Assembly: GCA_038363925.1 (NCBI GenBank)
Contig: JAQQWL010000018.1
Location: 434,001-498,000, forward strand
Source: Apiospora phragmitis
Taxonomy: Eukaryota; Ascomycota; Sordariomycetes; Amphisphaeriales; Apiosporaceae
Reading direction: 5' to 3'
DNA length: 64,000 bases
A model generated the notes under the pieces. It searched no databases. It was not told the origin of the DNA and was given only the letters and a program-made list of their open reading frames with translations. The stretch's first letter is position 1. Every line of letters starts with the position of its first letter. Shown here one piece after another: positions 31,061 to 41,800 of the stretch. Both the position numbers and the translations under genes were made by a program.

Positions 31061-32488
31061 ATGGATCTCTCTGCCCCGCCAAATCTGTTTCGCCACCGTC
31101 TTCGTCGTCAAGACTGGCGCTGTCTTGCCTCGTGCAAAGCCGCGAAAATGGATGAGTTTGATTCGTATCAATATGATTCGTTCGATGACGATGGAGGTGC
31201 TGCTTTTGGCTTTCCTAGTCTATCTCCTCAGGCTTTAGTCAATACTCAGCAGAGCTGGCGAGCGTCGCTTGCGCCTTCTGAGGGTTTCGCGTCAGAAGAA
31301 TCGCTTCAGTGCGCTGATCGCAGGCAGTTGAGCATCGAGCGAGCAACGCTTCCCTTGCTGCAGCTTGCTGACTGGAAAGAGGACGAAGCCTACGATGATG
31401 AGCCACCTCGCTGCATCCACTACTCGATTGAGTTCAAGGTGATGTATAACAACAGAGTCCTTCTGAAGGACACAGAGCCCGACCTTGTGCTGGCACCGGG
31501 CGCCTACTGGCTCAAGTTCTTGCAACCAAAGCTGGAGAGATTGGTCAAGACGAAGCTCCGAAGAGCTAAGGACTTGGTGCAAATCGATGATACCACTATC
31601 ACAGTCTCTGTGCGAGATCGCTCCGCACGCGATCTCGTTAAATATTTCAGCGGGTTTGATATTGACTGGAGGCTTATCGAGAAGCAGCTTCGAACATGGG
31701 CGCCTCTTTTTCGAGAAGGGAAGCCACTACGACTCGCGATCGCCTTCACCTATGTAGATACCGACAGACCCGGCGACGCATCAACGGGGGCCACTATTCG
31801 GGGGAGATTATCTGCCACCCAAACAATGCTTGCCAGACGATCAACGCAGCTACACGCTGAAGCAACGACGGGCCAGCAGTCCACCTGGAACGAGCTCTAC
31901 GAACGTATGCGATGCCCGGGACCTCCCTGCCATCTCGGACCATATTGTTGGCGTGATAGCGCGAACAGTAAACACTACAGGCTACGTACCCATCACTTCC
32001 GAAGCTTGATTCGGCATATCGAAGAAGGTCACCCCATTAATTGTCACGACGATGTGCCTGATTTCCTTCGTACCCAGCTCTATGCCGAAGAACAGCAGGA
32101 TACAGAGCGCAAGCAGAAGCGCAAGCGCGATACCTCTCCCCGAAATATTCCGTCTATCCAGATTACCAATGTCTTGCCTGGCCAGTCGAATAAACACGCC
32201 TCAGAGGAGCATCCAGTTGCCTGTTCTAGCCCTATTACTATCTGCGGTTCAAGAGATCGAGCGGTTAAGAGATACTGTGAATGGCAGTGCACGAAAGTGG
32301 ACGATATAGTACTGAAGTTCGAGTTCCGGAAAGCTCGAGATTTAACTCTAGCTGAAGGTTTCGACCTTGAGCAGTTGCACGAGGATCAGGATTACCAGTT
32401 CCTGCTAGACAAGGGTGTGAAGCTTGGTATCGCCAGACGCTTCGTTCGCGATGTTAAAAGCTGGGCTAGTCTGTCACATGATGAGTAA
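31061..32488 (+). CDS. Cys-motif protein with SAM-like C-terminus, intact member of a repeated family
   Basis: Intronless, 475 residues from ATG 31061 (an internal Met at codon 30 is also possible). In order it has an acidic Asp/Tyr-rich N-terminus (MDEFDSYQYDSFDDDGG) and a globular part with HYSIEFKVMYNNRV and LVKYFSGFDIDWRLIEKQL. Next, at about residues 284-310, comes the motif MRCPGPPCHLGPYCWRD with KHYRLRTHH. A basic linker follows, and a C-terminal helical unit (LTLAEGFDLEQLHEDQ, GVKLGIARRFVRDVKSW) like a SAM domain. The Cys/His cluster suggests a metal site. A decayed paralogue lies at 145-1305. It faces a DD34E transposase whose stop is 67 bp away, so it may be a passenger or accessory gene of a transposon. 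Function not recognised. Confidence 0.6.
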   Translation: MDLSAPPNLFRHRLRRQDWRCLASCKAAKMDEFDSYQYDSFDDDGGAAFGFPSLSPQALVNTQQSWRASLAPSEGFASEESLQCADRRQLSIERATLPLLQLADWKEDEAYDDEPPRCIHYSIEFKVMYNNRVLLKDTEPDLVLAPGAYWLKFLQPKLERLVKTKLRRAKDLVQIDDTTITVSVRDRSARDLVKYFSGFDIDWRLIEKQLRTWAPLFREGKPLRLAIAFTYVDTDRPGDASTGATIRGRLSATQTMLARRSTQLHAEATTGQQSTWNELYERMRCPGPPCHLGPYCWRDSANSKHYRLRTHHFRSLIRHIEEGHPINCHDDVPDFLRTQLYAEEQQDTERKQKRKRDTSPRNIPSIQITNVLPGQSNKHASEEHPVACSSPITICGSRDRAVKRYCEWQCTKVDDIVLKFEFRKARDLTLAEGFDLEQLHEDQDYQFLLDKGVKLGIARRFVRDVKSWASLSHDE

Positions 32489-32555
32489 CGAATGATGAGC
32501 GATGAGTCAAAGGGTTGTTTCCATTTCCGTCTATTATAATTCCAATTCTAAGCTT

Positions 32556-33527
32556 CTATGCTTCTTCAATAGACAGTCCTGCGTGCCGAAAATGTCCCTC
32601 CGCACTTGACCATCTTGATCCTACGACGTCTACACACCATTCAAGAAAGACAGCAAAATCCTGCTGCGTATTGTACAGGTGGCCGTGTCGTTTAATAAAG
32701 GCCTTGAGCTCGGCAAAGAACTCTTCAATCGGATTCAAGTCGGGTGAGTACGGCGGCAGGAACAGGAGCTTGACTCCGGCATCATCACATAGCTGTTGGA
32801 TTCTGTCGGGCTGGTGAAATGGTGCGTTATCCATAATAAGAACGGACTTCGGCTCCGGCCATCTCCCGCATAAAGGTAGAAGCTCTTGAATAAAGTCTTC
32901 GAACGCCTCACTATCCGTAAACCCCTGGAAGATACGCGAAAGCATAATGCCGTCTTGTGTATAGGCCGGCAGGATCTGGTATCTACGACCACGGTGGAAC
33001 TGTGCGGTTTGTACAGGGGCTACGCCTTGAGGCGACCACCCGGTTCGTCGAAAGCCCGCACGCTTGTCACAACCGGATTCGTCAATATACACTAGGTGGT
33101 AAGAGCGGAACTCGGATAGAGCGTAGTTATAAAAGTCTCGTAACTCGGCATTTCGTTCTTCGGCAACGCGTCGGGTAGTTTTCTTGGACCATCCGATAGA
33201 CACGAGGGCTCTGCTCACGCTCATTTTTGTCACCTCGACGTCGAACTCGGCTGCGAGAAATTCGACCATCTCGTCCTGATACATCTCGGGCCTCTCGGTC
33301 AAACGATCGCATAGAGCGTCAAGCATCGGCAGCGTGATGGTTCGAGGTCGTCCGACGGCGTTTCGAGGCGCTCTGGTGGTGCCAAAGCATCGTAAATTCG
33401 CTCGGATCGTACGAATGGAACGGGTGCTGCAACCAACGGCTGCTGCTATCTGTTTATCAGTAAATTGATCACTCTCCATCATGCCTTGGACACGTTCGTG
33501 CGTAGCCTCTGCCAGGTTTGGAGCCAT
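32556..33527 (-). mobile_element. Tc1/mariner (IS630-type) DD34E transposase gene, intact frame
   Basis: From ATG 33527 (MAPNLAEATHERVQG) the frame is uninterrupted for 323 codons. N-terminal helix-turn-helix units are visible (DKQIAAAVGCSTRSIRTIRA and a second with MSVSRALVSIGWSKKT), with a GRPR hook between. The catalytic residues lie in LVYIDESGCDKR, LIMDNAPFHQ and PPYSPDLNPIEEFFAELK. The last two are 34 residues apart (DD34E). All three acidic residues are present, so the enzyme could be active. An upstream extension to 33743 lacks an ATG-led start and is not preferred. Terminal inverted repeats were looked for around 32489-32556 and 33530-33700 and not found with confidence. Confidence 0.8.
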
Positions 33528-33994
33528 TGTCGACACCTTGTTGGTAGATGATGGCGAATGAGTTGACGGCAGACGTCTTTGTTCTGGGTGTTTCAAGACA
33601 AGAACAGAGGCACGCTTAGGCCACCTACCGCCTAAAAGCCCCGCCACGGGACGACAACCCCCCAATACCTGCCGGAGAAGGCTGCTGCATTGCGACTGTT
33701 CACTGGACATTACAACAGGCAAATCTCCCTGTGCATCTACCAATTACATCGCCATACGCCAACGCCAGACACAGGAAAGACGACTCGATTGGCAGGACGT
33801 GCAGATCCCGTGGCTGGCTCAGCCTCATCACAATTGCCCCGACAATGCTCGACAATGTGTGCCTTGTGCTGGACTCCTGTTCAGCAGGGACGGCTCAGCC
33901 TATTTCCCTACATCCAGGCCATCCCTATGGACGAAGGTGATCGCGCCTTTTCCAAACGCCGGTCCTAATCCTCAAAGCCAGCCCTTCGACCACG

Positions 33995-34240
33995 ATGCGA
34001 CTTCTCGTCAAGCTGGCCCAATTGGATCTCACAGACAACTTTCGCCGCCGTGGCACCGACGCGTACGTCGTCGGGTTCAGCGGCGTGTTTCAGGTCTATC
34101 TCGCCCTCGCCGTCCTGTCGCTGATAATTACTCTTATCTTCGTCAAGCACTTCACGCTAAGCGAGGTGCTGACCAGCGATCACGTAGTAAGAGCCGTGGG
34201 CGACTCTGGAGTAGTGAGATCTTACCGGGTCACGGGTTAA
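33995..34240 (+). pseudogene. Short frame with one membrane helix, possible transporter C-terminus
   Basis: 81 codons with NFRRRGTDAYVVGFSGVFQV then LALAVLSLIITLIFVKHF, a helix followed by a polar tail. The pattern could be the end of a major-facilitator transporter. No upstream transporter sequence was found, so this is a fragment or chance. Confidence 0.2.
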
Positions 34241-35035
34241 TTTCTCCGGGCGTCTGCAGAGAATTCCCGCCTGGTGCCTGTACCTCCCTGGCGCTGGGTC
34301 CGAGCAGAATCACCTAAAATTTCCAGTACATAATACGTCAAAGGAATCCACTTCATGCTAGCTAACGCCTTGTCTTATGCTCAAATACCCTCATGGATTC
34401 CTCCTCGTATATGCGTGGCCCTGGTTCACTAATTGCAACACTCTAGAGCACCAAAGAAACGCTCCAGGATCAGCAAGACAGCTCATGCACATACATACAA
34501 GTCCGTCAAGATTTATGAGGACGATGAGTTTATTATATTGATATATACCCGTTATCCTAGGTCTCAACTTATCGCAGAGTGCCAGCTTATCCTGTGGGCA
34601 ACTGGGCAATGATCGCTGGGATCTAGTTGAGTATCGCATTGCTTAGGGTTGCATGTTAACATGGTACTTAATCATATCAATTGTTAAACTCGTGGGCAGC
34701 TAGGAGGAGGTATATTTAACGTAGATCTGCATTGTATCAATGCCGTTTCCATTTTTGCTTTTTTGAACCCGGTGCCGACCTTCGCCAATCGGCCCAGCTG
34801 CGAAACTTTTAATGTTATAATATAGCTGGAATTCTAATAGAAGAATTACACTGGGGTGCTACTCTAGGACCAATTACAAAATAAAATATGCAAATTTAAA
34901 AGGAAACTTGAGAACAAAAACAAGATGTTCAATGCGTAGAGGTGTCTCATAGGACAATGCGGTGTCTAATAACGTTTTATCAAAGTTACGAGAGAAGATA
35001 AACGACCCTCTTACCCTACGCATCCTACAAGATAA
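34241..35035. other. AT-rich interval without a recognisable gene
   Basis: AT-rich between about 34600 and 35040, with no frame worth noting. Confidence 0.45.
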
Positions 35036-36764
35036 TTAACTCGAAGTTAACCCGTCATATTGACGGCAAAGTTCACTCCATTGTCGCAGAGTTGTCGACA
35101 AGCCTTGCCAAGTGCAGACAATGTATGCACTACCGTGCGCCGTAGTATGTCCCAGTTTTCGGTTCTCGTTGAAGGATTCTTGCGGACCGACGGAGATTGG
35201 AGAGATGTCTGTCTGGGTCGTCGGCCTTGGTCGCAGTACCCGTCCTTTTCTCATCACCAATTCGAAGCAGCACATGCACTACGCCATGCGCAACCTTCAT
35301 GGGGCTATCCATAAAAGTTCGATGGAGTCAGTATTTCTTTATAGTAAAGGAGTGGTGGAAGAAAGTTGATATTTTGACTTACCCATACCGGATATCCCAC
35401 ACATCCGTAAAGAGCACATGCTTGATGCCGTTTTCCACGCACACCTGCCGCACCTTGTCCTTCAGGTCCTTATGATGGGACGTCCCGCCGGAAACAACCA
35501 CTCGGTGATTGCTGTGGCCATCGATCGTCCCAAGCTCCTCGATCCTCTCGCGCGCGAGCTTGAGGGGCCCCTCCATCGCGGCGTCGAAAGAATCTTTGAT
35601 GGCCTGTGCTTCGATGTGGACAGATCGTACCGTGCCTTCGTCATTCAGGCCCTCGAATTTGTATTCATGGTTATTACAGTAGGGTTCCATGGAGCATTTC
35701 ATGATATTCAAATCGTCGTGGATGGCGTTCGTGAGCTTGGGAAGCAGACGCCGTTCGTCCTTTCCCACTGCCATTTGCGCCATGTTGCACTCCCATTGTG
35801 CGCTACCACCACTGGCTCCTAAGAGCAACGTTAAGCCAGGCGTTTTGATGCATTAACAGACACGGAAAGAAGAAAACGATTCGGTACCTTTGGCGCCGGA
35901 AATCAGATGAAATCTAGGGTTATCCTTCTCATCGTAGAGAGTTTTGAAGATGCAGGTGTTCTAATCCTCTTATTAGTAGTATCCCTTTCCGCTTGAGGTT
36001 TAAAAAGGCATCCTACTGTGTCATAGCCTCCGAAATCAATAAAAAGGACGACGTCCAATTTGTCTAAGGGTTGAAGGAGCTTCTTCTTGTGATTTCTATT
36101 TAAAATGTCAGACCCTAGGAACATATAGTCAATAATAAAGTAACTCAATACTCACCTGTGAAGGTAGTGACCCAGAGCTTCAATTTCACAAACGAAGTCG
36201 ACGCAAATTGGATCGCCGAACGTCTCGACTATGATTGATTTGTACAGGACCTTGAAGTCCTCCGTACACTGCGATGGCACCGAGAGGCCAATAACGTCAA
36301 TCTCGTAGTCGTGTTGTTCGCAGATAACACGGCAGAGGCACGCGATCCACTTGAAGAGGTCCACCAAGCCTTTTCTCAGGCGCTGCTTGAAGGCTGTATC
36401 CTCCCTGCTGTGGGCTATGAGCTCCTTGGCTAGGGGATATTGCTCCAATAATTCATCCGACGTGCCGACGATGGCGTAGAAGGCATATTTGGCGGGCACT
36501 GATCTTCGTGCGTGATCGTTTGCCCCATTCAGGTACACTGGGCCGTCTTCATCGTAGGGATAGATGTCGGCGGGAATCTCGCCAGGGAGAAATCGCAACG
36601 AAATTGGGTTACTGTTATCTCCGACGCAATGTCTTTCGAACACAGCTCGTACGCTGGTGCCACCGAGGTCGATTCCGAGTGGACTAAATATCTATATATC
36701 AGTGAATTAAGTCCGACGAGCGACGTGAACTTCGTATCTCCACATACACCTTAGTTTTCTCCAT
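35036..36764 (-). CDS. Hsp70/actin-fold ATPase-like protein, six exons
   Basis: Exons 36764-36748, 36683-36156, 36095-36017, 35960-35888, 35818-35383 and 35304-35036 join in phase through introns of 56-78 bp. The start reads MEKTKVPLGIDLGGTSVRAV, whose DLGGT is the first phosphate loop of the Hsp70/actin ATPase fold. VVLFIDFGGYDTNTCIFK is the second, and HRVVVSGGTSHHKDLKDKVR is the adenosine-motif region. No substrate-binding domain of classical Hsp70 follows; these fungal relatives are short. In the last exon the frame must change near 35278 to reach the likely tail RKGRVLRPRPTTQTDISPI and YIVCTWQGLSTTLRQWSELC; without it the product ends earlier. About 460-470 residues. Cytosolic chaperone-like role is inferred from the fold only. 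Confidence 0.7.
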
Positions 36765-38417
36765 CGCTGTGTGAGCACTTAAGACACTTGCCAAGGAGCA
36801 ATGGTCGTGACAGAAAGACGATGTAGTATCAATTGTGACTGCGAAAGACACCGTGGTTCAATGTCATACTTAAATTCAGCAGAGCGTAAAACTTTTCCGT
36901 CTAATTTCCAACGATCAAAGGGTGTCCCTGCATGTAGATCGTACGACGCAGCTGTGAACGTCTCATGTATCTCTGCGTACGATTGAGTACGTACGGGTAC
37001 TTACAAAGGCTCATTGGCTACAGCCTGCTCATGGTAGTTTCATGCATGAAATGTAACCCAACTTTCCTGCTGGTGTTGGTTGCAAATTTTTGACTGCGGG
37101 ACTTCCGACTGGTTACAAAGAATAACGGGGTCTACTGCCAGGCTGACTCAGGGGTGAATGGGGCCTGGCCTCGGGCGGTACTGCGACATCTTCAGCGCTC
37201 TTGCGTACTGGAACCCGACGCAGTTCAGGGGTATCGTGGACTTTGCCACCGGCCCTGAATTGGTTGCTCTTGATTCGTCTCCAGGCAAACCGTCACTCCC
37301 GCTCGTTGCCCAGGTATGGGTCAGGCTGATTCAAATATCGGTGGTGACAGTGAAAATGGCGTACTTTGCATCGTGCGTGGTCGAGTAATGAGATGTGAAA
37401 GAGATGATCGCCCAATATAGACATGCTTTATCTGCTTGAGTGGTGTTCATGCCAACAATTTGCCATTACGTCGGCTAACATCACCTTTTCTTGATTTTGG
37501 GCTCTCTTGAGCCGTTACAATGCTTAATTCCCTGTCTTTTCGCCTCAATACAGAGGTAAGGGATGTATGATACGCCTTGATGAACACCCTCCCTTCTTTT
37601 CTTTCCTTCATGCATTTTCCTTCCTTCATCTATCAAATTCGAGGAAGTGGTCTTTACCATCGGGATAAGCCCCCAAAACCTGGATGATCGACGTACAATG
37701 AATATATACTATCTCGCACGGGTGCGGAATGTTTATTAAGTAAAAGCCTCAAGGTCTCCTGAATCGACTGCAAGGAGATAATGCTTAGCTGAAAATACCT
37801 AGCATCATCTACCTCGCAACCATGGAGCATTCATAATGCATCCAATCCGGTCTCACAGGGTTATACACAACAAACCTACTATAGAGTAGCTTCTGAGGAC
37901 CACAGTAAAATTTCCTTGGGGTCAACGAGTACCTCGGCGGTTTTCCAGGTCGGCCGATGACCAATTAAAGAGACCCCATACTCCCCTTACGGATCAGAGA
38001 AGAACGGGAACGATGTTTTAAGGAGAGATTCAAAGACCGAGTCACATCGATTTAGTCATACAAAGGTCTCACACCCTCCGACAATGAACTTTCTTTCTGA
38101 AAGTCAAAATGGGTGGGACTGCCCTGCTATTAATGGCCACAACATAGCACTTTCAGATGATTACGATGTACGAAGTCCTAAAATACAACGAAGCATGGAG
38201 TCCGTCATCTGCGAAAGGCTCGACACGCCGGTCATCCAGGCTCCGCTGAGAGCGCCTGAAATAGGAAGACTTCCTACACCGAAGCCGAAGCCTTTGTAAC
38301 AATTACGCCCATCATTATGTGCCTGTTTCTCTATTCCAGAGGCATCAAAAGCACGAGAAGCCGGAAGGACAAGATGGACAACCAATGTAAGTTGCTTACC
38401 AAATTGCTTCAACTACG
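36765..38417. other. Gene-poor interval
   Basis: Only short frames (for example 37158-37388 and 38084-38299) without domains. CAGCGC-CTTGCGT-CT-GAACCCGACGCA at about 37188-37215 recurs at about 47349-47377, a short shared block. Otherwise nothing was recognised. Confidence 0.35.
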
Positions 38418-38905
38418 TTAGCTGACGGAAGCACAGTGACTAATGCTAGAGCATATATAGCGAGAAAGTCGCAGGCCCCGCAGCATATGGGCCATCTGGA
38501 GTCTGGTAGATTTGAAGGCCTGGAAGGCGCGTGAGTCCTCCTCGTTCTCGCACGCGGCCGCCACCCGCTCGATCCGGCATAGCTCCGTCAGCGTGTTGAC
38601 GCGGTGCGTCTCGAGGGACTCTATGTGTTGCTGCATCAAGGACTTTGGCATTTGGGAAAAGTCAAGGAGTAGATGTTAGTCGATGAATGGAGCTGTTACG
38701 CAGGGAAACAGCACTTTGCATGCCGTGGGGCTTGTAGAGTGGGTTGAAAGAGGGAGATCGCATGCAGGTTGTGATTCGTCCACGCTGTCATTATATGGAA
38801 AGGGCGGAGACGAGAAGCAGCGAGAACCATGAATGATTTGTCACGTACGTGGGTTGGCCTGGACTTCTTGCTGCCACTGCTGCTGTGGTGGTGAGTTCGA
38901 GACAT
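38418..38905 (-). CDS. Small hypothetical protein, two exons
   Basis: Exon 1 (38905-38849) encodes MSRTHHHSSSGSKKSRPTH and ends at a canonical GTACGT donor. Exon 2 begins at about 38642 and encodes SLMQQHIESLETHRVNTLTE then RIERVAAACENEEDSRAFQA and a basic helical end, stopping at 38418. The intron of about 206 bp is longer than others here. The product, about 94 residues, is a basic low-complexity head plus a helical body with no recognised domain. The splice model is plausible but unsupported by a homologue. Confidence 0.35.
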
Positions 38906-41741
38906 TTTGACTCTGACGTTGACGAGAGACTGTGCTTTGGGAAGGAACGGGAGGGGAGCTGGTTGAGTAGAGGCTTTAATAATTATATAGTTAGCATGAA
39001 GAGCCGGCGAGGTTGAAATGAACACTTGGAACATTCACTACCTTGATGTGATATCTGCCAAGGCTCGTAATTACCAATACTCGTGTCTCTCGTTCTTGCT
39101 TGGACCAATCGTATACTGTTTCTCCTTCTTCCGTACCACATATATGTCGTTGAGACTTCATGCTAGACCTCAAGGTCAGATGACTAGGAGCTTTAATTCC
39201 ATCCCACCGGTAAGCTCCGGGGGACAGAGGTAAGTCGCGTCTCTCGTTTAGGCCAGGGCAGTGCATGTATATGATACAGGAAAGAAGGAAGCAGGCCGGG
39301 AGCCCCGTCTGCGCGGTGGATAATCAGGCATACCCCCTACAAAATCTAACCGAACGGCGGGCGCAAGAATAGTATTACGAGCAGATGACTCCTCTAAGAA
39401 TTTTCACTGTCGTGTTTCTAGGCATGCAGTATTCAGTGGGAAGTTCCTCAGCGGCCTAAAGAGCACACTACCCGCATCTCCAGAGGGCTCCTAATAACTG
39501 GCCTAGCTAAAGGCCATCCCTCTTCAATTCAGCCATACTCACAGACTGTCATTTACTCAATTGGAACCTGAACTCATTTCCCTTTTCCCATTTCTGTCTT
39601 AAGATTGCTATCTTTCTCTCTTTGGCATCCCCTGGCATCCCCTGGCTAATTAAAAAGTAACCTTAAACTAACGATGCCATCTGAGCGAGGAGCGCCTGAT
39701 TGGGCTACGACACTCAATCGAGTCAAGTGGGGTGTTGTCAGACTTCGCTTATACCATTTTAATTAGATCGATATGGATAGAATCGGAATACTCGAAGCCA
39801 CAGGTTTTGTGGTTGGAAGTTGCTACATATTGACCAATCGGCATGTGTTCCTCCCAGCTATACAGAAGAACAGACCGTAAAATAGGATGCTTTATTCGTG
39901 GAACACTAATGCAGTGCATTTTCCAGGGTTTGAAGTATTGAGCTTTGCTGTAGCTCAGGTAACTTGTGCCTAATTTCGGGTAGAGAGGAGATACCCAATA
40001 TCATCGCAGGCAGCCCGTCGTTCTATACAGTAATTTCATATGGCCAAACCGACGACTTGTGACGCAGTCGTCTAGACGGACCTATCACACATTCTTCAGC
40101 AAAAATCTTCCGCACGTTCATATGCATCGGATAAGAATACTACAATAATGGGAATCTGATGGCAACAGGCAGGTTCCAAAGGCAACTTCGCTAAGGCAAC
40201 TTGAAAAGCGATTGGTTCAAGGAGATGACCGCGGTGAGTGGCAGCGATTGCAAGGGGATTGAACAGTGACGTGAAACTCGTAGGAGGTCGGTCTGTCCTT
40301 ATTCGTAAAGGGTTGTATTGAAGACGGCTGTCATGGGTGGGTTGATAAGCCTGCCTTGATCACGCCCGATATACAATACTTGGCTGTGATGCTTGGCTAA
40401 TTTCCAGCAGTACGAGACTGAATGTGGTGGAACCCTCGCTTACAGGTCTAAAGGAAGTATTGTCAACTGTTAGATCCCTTTCTATAAGCGAGGTCCTGGT
40501 GTTACGCTGGCTACTTAAATTGCAAGCGCTATTCCGACCTCCTGATTTCCTCTTCAACCTAGCTTTGTTCCTCTGTCTCGAGTCGACAGTACAAGGGCTT
40601 ACACCACTCATGGGGGCATGAACTTGATCGGTTATGGGTGGGTTCGGGTCTCGAAGCCAGTACTCGAGGTTAAAAGAACCAGGCGGACAAGGATCCATTA
40701 TGAGGCGAACAATACACGAGCGTCCATCCGCGCGTTATGGGTAAGCTATTGGTCTAATATATGTTTCTGCATTATCGCACATGCGAAATGATGCAGATAA
40801 CGCAACTAGGGCGGGGTGTGTGATCATCATAACGGGAAGTTAACTGGAATGTACGGTATGGTCCAAGTACATCAGAAATACACTTGGCATATCTTCACTG
40901 GTGGTTTCGTATACCGACTTGCGCATTGCGAGTGCCAGTTTGTATATGAGTGTCACTCGGACTGAAATGCGTCGAAATGAGGGTTAAATAGGCACTTGAA
41001 TAGTGATTTAAAAGTAGTCTCGTGTGGTCTACTTGTGAAAGGAAGGCACCATTCGCAAACGTATATAACAAGTTTACGAATAGTACTAGGCAAATAAATA
41101 GGGGTTACAACGAATACGTTTCTTGCCACCCCCTGTGAAAAGCTCCCAACCGACCAAATAAGAAGCGTGCCAAGCCAAGAATATTAACTCATGCGCCACA
41201 CCCATGTAAAACGCTTTGTCATTCCAATTAAGTAGAATCACCAGCCCAGCGGCATCGACGACTGGTCATCGATCACGACTTCCCTTGCAACCTCCACTAA
41301 ATATACGTCATTATTACGGTTTTCGGCTCAATCGCTGATCGCCTAGACGCGTCCTGAGGTTAGATTCTTCCAATTAACATCATCATATAATCTGATCTAC
41401 CCCTTCACCCACTTAAACCAATTTGCCCAACCTCCTGTCCTCTTTCTAGCCACCTTCTTCCGATGTCTGGTGCTAAACGTATTGTTCAAACTCAACTTCC
41501 CGAGAACACATTTCTTTACGAAATCGAAATCGAAACACGTGGCAAAAAAGAATCGAAGGGCGAAGAAGAGGTGACCTAAGCATGGACTCTGGGTTCCCAA
41601 TTGGTCGTAGCAGGATGAGGACCAATACCCGATGTTGGCATGAAGCACTTAAACAGCGATTTAAGTTTGGATAAGAAAATAGCCATGTACTTAGTATCCC
41701 GACTTGCTGTTTCTGCGTGTAGAAGTCCGCCCTCACCTGGC
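38906..41741. other. Gene-poor interval (2.8 kb)
   Basis: No convincing gene on either strand. A minus-strand frame at 40360-40698 (112 codons) has no motif or helix pattern that would support it. Composition is AT-leaning from about 40700 to 41400. Confidence 0.4.
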
Positions 41742-41800
41742 ACAGCCACTTTGCGCTGTGGCTGATGAGGGCAGCCACCCCCTTAACCCCCCTCCCTTCC
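41742..41800 (-). repeat. LTR-like repeat, inverted partial copy
   Basis: Read on the minus strand this gives GTTAAGGGGGTGGCTGCC, CATCAGCCACAG and GTGGCTGTGCCAG, the same block as at 20420, 45572 and 55197. It underlies an apparent open frame at 41473-41895, which is therefore not called as a gene. Confidence 0.5.

Noticed and set aside
33799..34317. 172-codon plus-strand frame
   Set aside because: Arg/Pro/Ser-rich with no domain, and it overlaps a better hydrophobic frame. Neither is strong.
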